From the NCBI GenBank assembly GCA_037074615.1, contig CM073542.1, positions 19,236,001 through 19,300,000 on the forward strand: 64,000 nt of DNA. Direction: 5' to 3'. A program made the translations under genes and the position numbers. Shown one piece after another: positions 46,650 to 60,123 of the stretch (positions within the stretch are counted from its first letter, which is position 1; every line of letters begins with the position of its first letter). Origin of the DNA: Leucaena leucocephala (taxonomy: Eukaryota > Streptophyta > Magnoliopsida > Fabales > Fabaceae). A model generated the notes under the pieces. It ran no database searches and had not been told where the DNA came from. It saw only the letters and a list, made by a program, of their open reading frames with translations.

Positions 46650-49118
46650 TGTTGAATCTAGTTGTGTCACACAAAAGGGTGTGAATTGTATGATTTTAAA
46701 AAATTGAAAATTCTTAAGAAAATTATAACAAACTTAGAAAGAAGAGTTTAGAAAGATATTATCTAAGGAAGAAGTTGATGAAGAAATATTACACATGAAG
46801 ATTTATACTAGTTCAGCCCAATCCACTTGGCCTATATCCAGTCCCCATAGCTCCTCTAATTGTTTCACTATTCTCCAAGATTAGCCGGGCTCTTAGTGCC
46901 TTAGTACATCAATGTGAGAATTCCCTCTCACTCTCCCTTACAACCATAAGGTAATATTCTTCTCAAGAAACCCACTTGAACAAATTAGAAAATGATTGAT
47001 ACATATATGAATCTCTCTCTACAGAGGTATTGTGATAAACACTTAAGCATAATCTCTCTAGGTTTCTCTCTTTTTAAGAATATGATATACTCCGTATGAA
47101 AGAAGAGAAATAGAGTAAAATAGAGATACAATTTACTGAATATAATCGAAGTGCATTATAAACACTTTCTCATTTTTGCTTCTTCTTCTTTTTATACTTG
47201 GTTCTTCATAAATCCGTTGAAGTAGCCATTGAGATAGTCGTTAATGAATATATCTTTTAATGCACATGTATGCTTTGGCTTTTTTTTTTTAGTCAGTCTC
47301 TTCATTTGAACTTATTTTAGCTTACAAATAATCTTGAAACATGTTTTAGAAAAGATATATAATCAGTATAACAATATAGCAATTGTTTCCAAATAATTTA
47401 GAATTAAAGATCAAAATATGTTAAAGTCTTATTTAAGAAAATCTCTTTAATTTATCGAAGAGATGCTTTATCAAAAATGTCTTTGATAAATTACTGATAA
47501 ATTGCATTGAAATAATTTTAAATCTTTTTAATTAATACTTCTATAATTAGCCTTATTGAATAGTTCTTGGATAAACATCCTTATTAAAAAGTGTATCGAG
47601 AAATATAATTCAAAATATATGCTTCTAGACTTATCAATATACTTTATAGTCCATCATTTATCGAAGTATTCTTCGACAAAATGGACTTATTGAATAACTT
47701 ATCGATAAATACTAAATAATATCCTTTTCAAACTTTTCAATTAGACTTTTTAAAACATTTTTTGATCTTTAGAACATTGTGATATAATTGGAAACAAGGA
47801 TACATAAGATCATTCACCAATTCAGATCAAATCACAAGATAATAAGCTTAATAAAATCATATCGCATATCAGAATAAGGGCTATAAACTTATGAGGATCT
47901 TTTAGCAAATAAGATCGAGCTATAAATTCATAAAGATCATTCATCAAGTAAGATCAAAGAAAATCATAAGCTTAGCATAAAACTTTCACATAGGCATCAA
48001 TCAAGTCTTCAATACAATTCAAAAATTGAATTTACTTTAAGCTTATAAACATCTTATCGAATATATCTTTGATAAATAGTTTGATCAAATGGCTCTTTGA
48101 TAAATAAGCTTTGAATACTGAAATGCAATGAATCAGACTTTCTTTTCTCACGAATATTCTTATCTTTATAATTTCAAGATTGATCAAAACATAGATGATT
48201 AAAATAAATCAGCAACATTGTAAGAAATGAATCATCAACAAAATATTTATCAAATCATAGCTTAAATGATTTAAGTTTAAATCAGAAAACAAATTTTCTT
48301 TCTTTCTCAAACTTTGATTATATATAAATTTTAATTCATGTTTTCCATAGATCAATTTGACAAGGAAGTAATTCAATCAAATCATCATAAAAATATTTTC
48401 CAAAACAGAAATTCGAGTGAACTGGATAACTTTAAAAATATCTTAATGATCTTTCTTTAAATCTTTAAAATTTTTCTTTCTCTGATCATAAGTTTTTATA
48501 AATTATTTTGAGAAGAAATAAATAAGATAGTATCTTATCAAAAGTAAGAAGTAAGTTGTATTTAAAGTCATTTATCTATGCTTTTGATAGAATAGAAGTT
48601 GTTTCTTATTTATTAAAGAGTTATTCGATAAATCTCCTTATGGAATAATACTTCGATAAATGAAACTTTGAAATTAGAATGTCTTCTTTTAAAAACAAAA
48701 TTTATTGATTGAAGTATTTATCGATAAATCCCTTGATCGATCAATTATTTGTTAAAAACCTTTGTACAAATTTTTTGTCTTTATAAAACTTATCTAAGGC
48801 TTCTTCGATAAATCTACTTATTGAAAAAGTCTTCGAATAATTCCACTTCTATAACAATGACTTAGAACTTTCATAAGCTAAATTTATATTAATTTATCGA
48901 AGTCTTTATTGATAAGAAACCTTATAGAATGGGTCATCGATAAATGCTTTTCAGAAATTATATTTTTCTTCAAAAGTTCTTTCTCATTTATTGAAGTACT
49001 TATCAAATAAACAATTTATCGATAAATTTATCGATAAATGCACTTATCAAATTTAAATTTATTTTTGAAAACTTTTTTCAATTAATTGGCATCATCAACA
49101 CAACATTGGAGTCTAACA
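46650..49118 (+). repeat. Repeat S, copy 1 (LTR-like)
   Basis: Starts TGTTGAATCTAGTTGTGTCAC and ends GAGTCTAACA, TG...CA like an LTR. Probable 5-bp duplication CTTCC (46645-46649) versus CTTCT (49119-49123). The early part has CCACTTGGCCTATATCCAGT and AGATTAGCCGGGCTCTTAG; the rest is dense in TTATCGA/TCGATAA motifs. No coding capacity. It includes an uninterrupted version of the site at which R copy 4 later inserted in S copy 3 (about 47828-47850). Confidence 0.75.
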
Positions 49119-49123
49119 CTTCT

Positions 49124-50747
49124 GTCGTCCATGTTACCATCGCTGGGGGCTTTGTCATCATCTTCCCCATCTTCGAAATAGAGCGAGAGTAAGAGTAGGA
49201 GTGAAGGAGCATCGTTGGAGGTAAGGCAGAGGCTAATGGCTATCGTCCTCTGTTATCCACATCACTATCAAAATACATGTCAGAGCTTCTGTGACCACTG
49301 TTATAGCTAGAGATCATCTTCCTCATCTTTAAAACAAAGAGATGAGAATGAGAGGGAAAGTAGGGAGAAGAACTAGAGGTCTCAACACCAGAGGAGAATA
49401 GAGTCGACAACTAAAGGTGAGTTCTTGGTCTCCATCTTTACCTCTGACTTCTTTGTTCTTACGATTTTACATTGGGTCACTGATTAAGTTGAGATTTTAG
49501 GTGGAAAATGGTAGATTTGGCTAAGATAGATAAAGATTGAAGCTTTTGAACATATATTCTAGACTTAAGCATGGGTCTTTTTGGCTGTGTGTACTTGATC
49601 TATTTGTGTGTTTTTGACCGATTAAATTTGGGGCTTTGTGATTAAATTACCGATTAAGTAAAGCATTAGGCTTCTAAGCAAGAAATCTAGCTTAAATTGT
49701 GAAGAATGGTTATTGCATGTATCACCTGTGTTTTGGATTGAGATTTTTGAAAAATAGAGCCTTTAGTGTCTCTATTATAGGTGTTTAGTTAGTGAGCATT
49801 TGTGGTTCTGGCCATGGAATTTTAATTTCAAAAACAGGGGGTGTAATCTTAATTTTCACATATTTAAGCCTTTGAAGTCAATGTAGAAAGGGTTAAAGAA
49901 GTTTAATAAAGTATAAAATTGTAATTGACTATTTCTTGTTGTTCAATGATATGCTCTACATTGGGGGTGGATTTTCAGCCGTTAAAATGATGATTTCAAA
50001 AGCTGAGATGATAATAGGCATTTCAACTCATGGGATTATGTTTTGAAGCTTAATAGTAATGTTAGAACAAAGGTATAAAGGTTGAGAGATGATTTTGAAT
50101 CTGGACCTTGATGTAAATGGAATCGAGTTGTTGAAAGTGAAGTTTAGGGAGGAAGACACTATTTTAATTTGCTTTGAAATTAAAAAAGAATAATTTGAAA
50201 AGTATAAAGGAGATATTACATAAGTTATTATTAGAGTTCTGAGATAAATTTAGTTTGAGGTTATAAGGGCTTTTAATTATGAAAGTTATATTATCATAAG
50301 AGATTGTTATTTGAAGTTTGAGCTATAATTATAATAGGAATATTTTTTCTGGAACTAACTAAATTAAATGCATATTGGTTATTTGACAAAATGTTTGAAA
50401 GGATAATTTAAAGCTAAATTTTGTACTGAAGGGAATATTTGGACTTTTTTAAAACCACTTTGCTGCTTGAAGGTTATACAATTGCTAAATGGTGGAGTAT
50501 GATGTTTGTTTATAGGATAAAAGTTGAAGTGGCAGGTATTGACTTCATAATTAAAAATGGATTTAAGGATTACTTTTTTTAAATATGAAGATTTTACAGA
50601 TTAGGAGATGTGATTTATTGAAGGAGTTTCATGTGACAAAATATTTTGGATTAATAAAATAGATAAAGTTAAAGGGTTGAGTTAGGTTGCAAAAGAAGTT
50701 TATTATGCAATGATTATGTACTAAAGTTTAATACTAATATGCCAGCA

Positions 50748-50781
<34 letters not shown>

Positions 50782-51257
50782 ATAGGATTTGATATCTAGT
50801 CAAGCCACCAAAGAAGTAAATGAGAAAGAAAAGACTGGAGAAAGTAATTTGGAAGAAGGGACTCTAGGTGTTTAAGTTGCTATAGAGATAATTATCTTAG
50901 GAAGTTTTGGAAGAATAAGTTACATATATTGAGAGCTCAACAGGTGAGTGAACAATATCCCTTGATAAAAATAATATTTTTATATTATCTTGCAGATAGA
51001 TACATTATATTTTAAGTATCAACTTTTAAGTATAATTTGCTAAAAGCATGTTTATTGGAATTGTATAGTTGTGATTTTGATATTTGAATGTTTAGTTAAA
51101 ATAACAATGATAATTACTTAAGAGCTTTGCATTATTTTATTCTTTACAAATTTGTATGTATGAGGATTTAAAGAAAATTTTGTGCATTGATTTTTATGCT
51201 GGGATCCCTGATTGTGAAATATTATTTGTGAGAGGATTGAATACAAAACGCTAGTTA
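49124..51257 (-). repeat. Repeat R, copy 3 (minus orientation), first part
   Basis: Reverse-oriented R-family sequence: CAGGTGAGTGAACAAT near 50940 and GCTAGTTACTAAC just before S copy 2; resumes at 53174. The stretch 49124-50700 lacks clear matches and its assignment is inferred from position. Confidence 0.5.
50749..50779. repeat. (TA)n microsatellite
   Basis: About 15 perfect AT/TA dinucleotide units. Confidence 0.95.
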
Positions 51258-51262
51258 CTAAC

Positions 51263-53168
51263 TATTGATTCTAGATGTATCACCCAAGAGGGGGTGAATT
51301 GGGTGATTTTAAAAATTTTGAAAAACACTAAGAATATTAAAATAAAATCAAAGAGTAGAGTTCAGAATGATATTACCGATAAAGGAAGATCATGAAGAAA
51401 TATTTCATAGAGATTATTTATGCTGGTTCAACACAATCCAGTTGACTTACATCCAGTTCCCAGAGATCCTTTGAGTATTCCACTATCTTCCAAGATTAGC
51501 AAGTTTCTCTTGGCGCCTCAGTACATAAACGTGAGAATTCCTCTCACTCCCCCTTACACCATAAGATTATACTAGTGAGAATCTCTTTTACTCTCCCTTA
51601 CAACCCGTAAAGTAGCATCCACTTAAGAGACTCACTCTCTTAAGGAACTCAGAAAAATGATTGATACAAATATAGTTTTCTCTCAGTAGAGGTATTGTGA
51701 TAAATACTTAAGCACAGACTCTCTAAGTTTCTCTCTCTCTCAATAATATAATATGCTCTATACCAAAGAAGAGAAACAAAATAAAATAGAGATATAGTCA
51801 CTAAATATGATCAAAGTACATGTTGGGTATCTATTGTATCTTCTTACATCTCTCTTCATCATCTCATCATTAGCTATTTCTCTCTGGCTTCCACTTCTTT
51901 TATAAATGAATTCTTTATATATCCATTGAAGTAGCCATTGAAATATATATCCATTATTACTAACGTATGCATTTCACTTTTTATTATCTTCTTTGTTTGA
52001 TCTTCTTTATGCCTGAAAATGATAAAGAATTATTCGGCAAATGAATTCAAACATTGTCTTTTCTTTCATTCATTGAAGTGTTTATCAAAGAGAGTCCTTA
52101 TCGAAAAGAACTTCAATAAATAGTCTTGATCGAATAGCTCTTTGATAAATAAGCTTCTTGAATGCTGAAGAACAATAAATCTGACTTTCTTCTTTCATGA
52201 ATAATCTTTCTTAATCCTTAGATGATCAACATCATTATAAATAACAAATAATTATAAAAATCATTTATCAAAATTAAAGATTCAGTAATCTGGATAAGGT
52301 TGCAAATAACTTAATGATAAGAACTGAAGAGTAATGATTACTTTCCTCTTTTATGATTGATCTCTCTTCTTATAAGCAAAGTTTAAATCATTTTGGAGAG
52401 ATATATTATTCAGACCAATTATCAAAATCATTTATCAAGATGCTCGGTGAATTGGATAGTTTATAAAATGAATAAACTTTTAATCTTTCTTTCTCAAATT
52501 TGATCTTATAAAGTTTTATAAACCAAATTTTCATCAATCATTTGAGAAGAGAAATTATTTGTCCAAATAAGATCACATCAAAGGCAAGTAACAAGTAATA
52601 TGTAAAATCATTTATTAGTTCAGTTCTTTTAATAAATTATTTTTTTTTCTATTTATCGAAGTGTTCTTCGACAAAATACCCTCATCAAATAGTCCTTCGA
52701 TAAATGAATATTTGAAATCAGAATATCTTCTTTTAGAAATAGAGTTTATTGATTGAAGTCTTTATTGATAAATATTTGGAACTATTAACACTTTGATCAA
52801 GACTTCTGTAAAAATTATTTTCACAAACTGAGTTTTTATAAAACTTATCAAATGCTTATTCGATAAATCTTCTTATAGAATAAGTCTTTGAATAATTGTA
52901 GTTCTATAACAATGACTCAGATTTTTCATAAGCTAAATTCATATTGATTTATCGAAGTTTTTATCTATAAAAACCCTTATCGAATAAGTCCTCGATAAAT
53001 GCTTTTCAAAAATTAGATTTCCTTCAAATGTTCTTTCTCATTTATCAAAAAGTTTATCGAATAAACTCCTTATCGATAAGCTTATTGATAAATTTACATA
53101 TCAGATTTAAGTTTCTTTTGAAATCTTTTCTCAATTAATTGTCATCATCAAAACATTAGCTTCTAACA
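51263..53168 (+). repeat. Repeat S, copy 2 (LTR-like), inserted in R
   Basis: Starts TATTGATTCTAGATGTATCAC and ends TTAGCTTCTAACA. Duplication CTAAC (51258-51262) versus CTAAT (53169-53173). The corresponding unbroken R site is visible at about 61395 (GTTACTAACAATAG). Rich in TTATCGA motifs like copy 1. Confidence 0.78.
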
Positions 53169-53173
53169 CTAAT

Positions 53174-53285
53174 AGCATTAATGTTAGTACTTGGCACGCC
53201 ATGGTTAAATCGATCTCACCTTGATATTCATAGGATTAATTCTCATGCTTGATATTTGTAAATTTCTCTAAAATATAACTACTAT
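53174..53285 (-). repeat. Repeat R, copy 3, second part
   Basis: ATAGCATTAATGTTAGTAC, then a CATGGTTAAATCGATCTCAC-like stretch, parallels 61400-61460. Copy 3 is therefore split by S copy 2. Confidence 0.6.
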
Positions 53286-55215
53286 TAATTACTTGTACCC
53301 ATTTTGTTCACGATATAAATTCATAACAATATAACCATAATTATAAATGAATTTTCTTAATTTCAAAAAAGTTAACCATAGTAAAAAAGAATTTTACTAA
53401 AATTTAAAATAAACCCTACGATGAATATAAAATGACTTTTCTTAATAGACAAATAATCATTATAAAAAAGAATAGGATAAATTAAATTATTTAGAACATA
53501 TAAATTGCTTAATTTTTTATAAATTATATATTATATCTAAATAGATACTAGAGTAACCTTGATTTTATATTATAAATATTACACTTTTCTATAAATATAT
53601 ATATCAATTAAAACAGTCATTATAGAATCTTTTATGAAATATTCTTAATAATATTAAAAATTAGATTAAAATATATATAAAAATAATGTGAGTCTATACA
53701 ATTTTAATAAAATTGAAGAAATAATTGATAATTTAGAAGAGTCTATTATGAATATTTATAATACTATCCCCAGGATTTATTCCCAGAATCAAATCCAAAT
53801 AAAGTATTATATCATATCATGCAAAATGAGCTATAATGTGGCAATACACAACTCGTCCACACAAAAAATCAAAAGGAAGAGGATATATAATTAATGTAAC
53901 ACTAATGAAATAAGCCTTCTCTAAGGTCATAACACAAGACTATCACTTGAAAATGTTAATTATTACTAGGTGAGATAAAAGTCTCAGTAACCAACAACCA
54001 TAATCATTATACATAACAATATGTACTCGTGAAGTGTCAAGTAAGACAATTAATAAGTATAATAAATAGAAAATAATATATCATCATAATACAATCAAAT
54101 AGATGAATCATCCAAGTTCTTATCATCAAACCAATCGAACAGCCTTATACCTGATGATTGAACCCATGGGTTAGTGATAACTACCATATGACTTGCCACT
54201 CAAAGAGCTAACCGATCAAGTGTTATTAATCAGCCAAAATTTACAAATCACAAGATCGAACTGTGGGTTCATTTCCCCAGTAAACAGGTGGGGTGTTATA
54301 GCCCCTTAGTAAACTGTTGGGGTAAGTTCCTCATAAACTAGTGGGACAAAAGCCAAGCATACTACATTAATGGAAACACATCCACTCATCAATTCCTATT
54401 ATATGCATCATGCTCAAAATTTCAAAATTTCATATTTATTTTCCGAATCACAATTCTCAAAATTCCAACCAGATATTATAAGTTCCAAGTATGATGTTTT
54501 TAAAATACTAGTCCCACAAGACAATTTTATTTTTATATATATTAACATAATTCCAAAGATTTCAATAGTTCAACAAACTAAAACCACTCACAAATAAGAC
54601 ATTAGCATGTATAGCAAGTAGAAAGTAGTTATATCTCGATAAAGTTAGGAATAATTGCCACAAATCTAGTATCCCCATGTATAACAATATCAATTACAAA
54701 TAATCAAGTGTTTTAACAAAAGTTACTCCAAAACCTCAATAATAGTCTGATGGGAGTGAAGAGAGAAATTAGATAACAATAGGAGTTAAAAACTAGTCTT
54801 AAGGTGCTTATATATAATTCATAATTTTAAAATTCTAATGTTATCTAACCTGATCTTATTTTTTTTCAGTATTATTATTATCTTCCTCAAAATCCTATCA
54901 GATATGGTAATTTAAAGTTTGAACCATATTTTTTCATATATATATTTATACTATATTATCATTATAGTATAAATATGTATATTATTATATATATTCTCTA
55001 TATATTTGTATATTATTATAGATATGTTCCCTATATATTCCATGTATCTACCTATATATGTATATCATTAACCATTTAAGATAATTATTGATTATTTATT
55101 CACCCTTAAACCCATATAATTTCTTTAACCCTTTATAATAAATTCTCATCAATTGATAATTTAATTTTCTATTATTTTCTTAATTTACTTTAAACAGTGT
55201 GTTTAATCTACTATA
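53286..55215. other. AT-rich sequence, no gene found
   Basis: Very AT-rich. The small plus-strand frames at 53688-53894 and 54370-54597 have no domain. A stretch at 54240-54360 repeats AAACAGGTGGGG-, AAACTGTTGGGG- and AAACTAGTGGGA-like units. Confidence 0.5.
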
Positions 55216-57068
55216 TATTGAATTTGGTTGTATCATCTAAGGGGGTGAATTTGGTGATATTAAAAAAATTTAAAACTCTAAAGATATTTGAATGAATTTA
55301 AAGAGTTGAGTTTAGAAAGATATCGCCAAGAAAGAAGTTGATGACGGAAGATTGCATAGGCAGATTTATATTAGTTCGGCCCAATCTACTTGGCATACGT
55401 CTAGTCCCCAAAGAATTTCTCTCTGAGTGTTCCACTATCTCCAAGGTTCAGTGGGCTCTTGGTGTTTCAGTACATTCATATGAGAATTCCCTCTTACTCC
55501 CTCTTACAACCCATAAGGACATAATTCAGTGAGAATCCCTCTCACTCCCTTTACACCCGTAAGGTTACAAATACTCAGGAGATCACACTCTTTATCAATT
55601 TAGAAAGTGTTTCATACAAATGGGACTCTCTCAGTAGAGCAAATAAGATAAACACTTAAGCACACAGACTCTTAAGTTTCTCTCAAGAATATGAAATGCT
55701 TTGTACCAAAAAACAGAAACAGAGTAAAACAAAGATACAATAAGTGAACATGATCATTAAAGTTGGTAATTTGAGTTGGACCCATGCGCCATTTTATGGC
55801 GGGTTGGGTTGCTAATTTTGTTTTGGTGCTGGTACGCGGGCCCACTTTTTTTGCGTTATTATTTTTTACTATTTATATTACACTTTACTAATTTGAGAGT
55901 CTTAGCCAAGTTAAGATTTACATTACACTTTATTTATAGTAACTTTATTTTATTGAGTTATTTCTTTATATATATATATTTTTTGTTTTATTATTATTTT
56001 ACTTGTGGTAGATTTATCTACGAATAGTGACAAAGTCAAAGAAATAAATATTTTGAAAACTTCAGATCATACTTTGAATCCAATTAATATTGATACATAT
56101 AAATTATTTTAAAATATATATATGAAAATATTTTTTTAAAAAAGGATATATATATAATTTTAAAAAAATAATAATTGGCGGGTTAGCGGGCTCGAGTTGG
56201 TATAATACCAACTGCCTGGAAGCGGGCCTCTTATAATCGGCCCTCTTCCAAGTCAACCCGCGGCGGGCTAACCCATAATGCATTTTGAGCATTTGTTGTA
56301 TCATTTCATGTCTCCTAACTTCTTCAGCTTTCTCACTTTGACTTCATTTTTGTTTTATACCCGGTCTTCATAATTTTGTTGAAGTAGCCATTGAAATAGT
56401 TGTTGTTGAATATAGCCACTATTGCTGACATGGATATATGATGCTTTTGGTTCTTAAGTTGATCTCTTTGTTACTCTTGGTTTAGCCTGTAAATAATCTT
56501 GAAATATTCTTTAAAAAAGATATATAATCAATGTAAGTATAAAACAAGTGTTTCCAAATGATTTAAAAGTGAAGATCAAAATCTGATAGAGTGATTTAAA
56601 ATACTTTTTTGAAAAATAGCTTGACTTATTAAGAACTTATTGAATAACACTCTTTTCGAAAAGGTCTTCAATAAATTGCTAAAGAATTGAATTTGAAATA
56701 GTTTAAGTCTTATCAAACAATTCTTTGACAATTAATCTTATAGAAAATGACTTCGATAAATCTTCAATAAATTGTAAAGAGATAGTTCATGATTTATCGA
56801 ATAGTTTTTTTATAAATATCATTATAGATAAATTCTTTGATAATTACTCTTTCAAAAATTATGCTCTCAGACTTGTAATATATTTCACAATACTTCATTT
56901 ATCGAAGTGTTTTCAATTAATGGACTCTTTGAATAGCTTATCAATAAATATTAAAGAATATTCTTTCAATCATTTAAAAACATACTTTTACATTCTTTAA
57001 TCTTTTCTCAAATCATGTAACATATTAATGGAAACATTAATTTATAAGATCATTCACCAAGTCAAATC
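55216..57068 (+). repeat. Repeat S, copy 3, first part
   Basis: Starts TATTGAATTTGGTTGTATC and follows S copies 1 and 2. Interrupted at 57069 by R copy 4; resumes at 60124. Confidence 0.75.
55757..56290. repeat. Possible MITE or hAT-like insertion in S copy 3
   Basis: About 0.5 kb absent from S copies 1 and 2. The two ends are GC-rich (GGCGGGTTGGGTTGC on the left, CAACCCGCGGCGGGCTAACC on the right) and the centre is AT-rich, giving an inverted-repeat look. Precise ends and target duplication could not be fixed. Confidence 0.35.
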
Positions 57069-57073
57069 ACAAG
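57069..57073. repeat. Target site duplication ACAAG, left copy (R copy 4)
   Basis: ACAAG immediately before TGTCACG; repeated exactly at 60119-60123. Confidence 0.85.
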
Positions 57074-57724
57074 TGTCACGTCCCAAAATTTGAGCCGTGA
57101 CCGGCATAGAATACAAATAAATTCATATTCCTTAAGCCTAAAACTTTAAATCAATTGTTTGAAACAAAAATCATAATGTATTACAATTTTAAATCAGAAT
57201 CAAGTCATCTGTAAAAATTTTGGCAGAATCGTCGTTGTATAACCGATTTCCCAATAATCCTACAATAGACTGCAAATGTTCAAAGTTTCCATAACAGTTT
57301 TGTAAAATAACCAGAATCTTTTCTAAGAACTATATAAAGCATTTACCCTTTTATCAAAATAATACAAATACTTTATAAATGATAATTACATCAAAAGTAG
57401 TCTTGTCCAAAAATAACATTTTGGATCTGCAATGAGGCTCCTCACTGCTCAGCGGGAGGATTATGGTCAACAACACTATCTGAAGCTAAATAATATACTC
57501 GTGAATAACGTCCCAAAAATACAATTTAAAAAAATACAGAAGATAAACAATTTCAACATGTTAAAATGTAATTAATAACATTACGAAATTTGATGCAAAC
57601 ATTTCCGTAAACATCTTTATTCTAGGAAAAATAATTTGAAATAACCATTTTAAATCAATCGTTTAAAAGTAATCATTTCAAAACTATAATCTTTTTATAG
57701 GACTTCAACAGAATATAAACAGGT

Positions 57725-57960
57725 ATGGACACACAGTCCACGAGGGTAACTAACCATTCTGACCAGGCTCGAAGCCACAAAAATAAGCGTAGACACACAG
57801 TCCACAAGGGTAAATAACCATGCGTAGCATGAGGCCACGTAACATGCGTGGACACACAGTCCATAAGGATAAATAACCAATCAGGCACGGCCCAAAATCA
57901 CAAAATACAGGCGTATGTACGAAACCTACGAATAACAGGCATATGTATGAAACCTACGAA
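57725..57960 (+). repeat. Short tandem repeats inside R copy 4
   Basis: Three copies of a GGACACACAGTCCA-centred unit (about 57726, 57790 and 57850; roughly 60-base spacing), followed by GAAACCTACGAATA-type units. The same motifs recur singly in the other R copies. Confidence 0.7.
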
Positions 57961-58886
57961 TACCCATAAATAACTGTTGCGAGTATGAAACTCACGGATA
58001 TCCATCAAACTTGGGAAACCAAGGTGCACCAAGGATTAACAGTACTACTATTAGCAACTAGCATTCTGTAGTCTGTCCTTTCTAAAATATTTCCAACATG
58101 CATGGGGTCCATTTCATATGTAATGATCTCAATAATTTCAAATGCAATAATCTTTGATAAAACCACCTTGAATTTCAAAACCCCATCATGAACATTTAAA
58201 ATCAATATTAAGTTACTGTGGAAATATCTAAAATTCATATAGGAATATTTGATGAATAAAATCGATTTAATGTAACTTTGGCCAAATTCTTTTCTAAAAC
58301 TTCTTCATCCATTTTCATACATAATCATACTTCTTTTGTAAACTATTTGAAAGAAAATCATTTTGAACAATTAAAACCATAAATTCATAAAATTGACTTT
58401 TCATAAATCATATTTAAAATTCAACATTTTAATTGCAATAACAATTTATAAAAATATTATTTTAAAGGAATGTTATTCACTCACCTGGAATGTTTCAATA
58501 TAACTTACTCTTGCTCTAAGCTTCATAATATAATTTTCTCTTTATCTCCCAAAATTTCTTGAAAATAAAACATTCAATAAAAAAGTTAATATTCATCTCT
58601 TTAAACCAAACATGAAACATGCAATCATAGCTTCCCAAAAATTCACTTTTTATTTCACGTTTCCTCTACATAATCCCTAAGGGATAGAATTCACCACATT
58701 GTATCCATGAAATGATATTATGGCCATGCATATCATCAAAAAGCTTTTGAGCTTCAAATCCATAACCATAACTTTTATTGTAAATCTATGAATTCCAAGT
58801 TTTGTACACACTTCAAATAAAAATCTTGATTCCAATTTCAGCTTTCTCAATTAAGCTCAAAACTCACATATCAACAATGCAATCCC

Positions 58887-58914
58887 TATATATATATATA
58901 CACACACACACACA
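58887..58914. repeat. Compound (TA)n(CA)n microsatellite
   Basis: TA units followed by ACACAC units within R copy 4. Confidence 0.9.
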
Positions 58915-59954
58915 TGGACATTTCATCTACACAATATTTATATATTTAAACATGTCCTGTTCGTTTCCACGGCAATAATGGCGCATGACATCAGCTTGAC
59001 TATGTGTGTGTATATATATATCCTTCCTATTCAAACCATTTCTTACCCTTCATATACATACACACACATTAGCAGTCATTTCCAAACTACCTAGACAGTG
59101 TTGTGTATATATAAATACACACACTACATTCTCTGCCAAAAACCATTTCCTGCGACAGCAATACCCTCACCAGAACAGCAACATCACAAATATATAAACA
59201 TCATGACAGCAGCCCTGTCGCCTTAACCAACAACGTGCTTCTGTCATTTCTCATTAACTCAAACACACCCACACAAATCAGCACGGCATCTTCATTTCTC
59301 TCTTTCTTTTTCAAACAAAACACAGCAACCAGCGTCCTCTTATTTTCTTCTCATTACAGCATATATATATACATATATATACATATATCTTTACTATACT
59401 ATTCAATTCCATAACAGTAGAAATGGCGTTCTTTCAAACAGCGACAATAGCGTCTTTCTTATCTTTCATTTTCTCTCTCTAACCTTTAGCTCTCTCTCTC
59501 TCTCTCTAAAATCTTTACAAGCAGAGGAACCAAAGATAAATACAACAATCAGAGAGCTCACCTCAGCTAGTCGACACCCTCAGCTTCTCCTATCGCTGCC
59601 TCTACTTCCCGTGCTCTGTTGCCGTGATCTCTCTCTGCCTCTGTCTCTCACCCTTGCTCTCACCTCTTCCGTCTCACTCTCGCGCTTGCTCTCTTATCAA
59701 ACACCACGGGCTTGCAGGTGATGCGATAACTCCAGCAGCGATGACACGACAGCGGAACTGACAGAATATGGCAGGGACTGACCACACGGCAATAACCTTC
59801 CCCTTGGCTTGACGCTTCCACCGCTGCTTCCTTCCGTCTGCGTCGCTGAAGAAAACCAAAAAAAAAATGGCGAAGGAGATACGGTTTCAGCAGATAAAGG
59901 GGAAGGGGTACTTTTGTAATTTCATACGCTGGAGAAAAAAAATAAAACCCCTTT

Positions 59955-60035
59955 CCTGCAGCTTCAAGGTTCGAACACACGAGACTTTTGGGGCAAACTC
60001 CTGTCATTTGACCACTCAGCCACGGATTTGACAAT
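59955..60035 (-). other. tRNA-like A/B box region in R copy 4
   Basis: On the minus strand GTGGCTGAGTGG (A-box like) and, about 35 bases on, GTGTTCGAACC (B-box like), with spacing as in a tRNA or SINE head. A related pair lies at 61850-61922 in R copy 6, in the same orientation relative to R. Confidence 0.45.
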
Positions 60036-60123
60036 AACATTTTCTCCATCCAATATATATATATATCCCTTTTTCACATTAATTTTATATATTAAATTTG
60101 TTTTTCAAAGCCATAACAACAAG

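Larger units (their letters stand above)
57074..60118 (+). repeat. Repeat R, copy 4: complete solo-LTR-like element
   Basis: Starts TGTCACGTCCCAAAATTTG and ends AAAGCCATAACA (TG...CA). Perfect 5-bp duplication ACAAG at 57069-57073 and 60119-60123. The flanks join as AAATCACAAG|ATCATAAGC, matching unbroken S sequence at about 47828-47850. 3,045 bp, no reverse transcriptase or gag, so it behaves as a solo LTR, probably Ty3/gypsy-derived. The 59660-60049 minus-strand frame is inside its end region and is not a supported gene. Confidence 0.85.

Noticed and set aside
59660..60049. 129-codon minus-strand open frame
   Set aside because: It lies inside the solo-LTR-like R copy 4 near its end, is not shared as a frame by other R copies, and has no domain.
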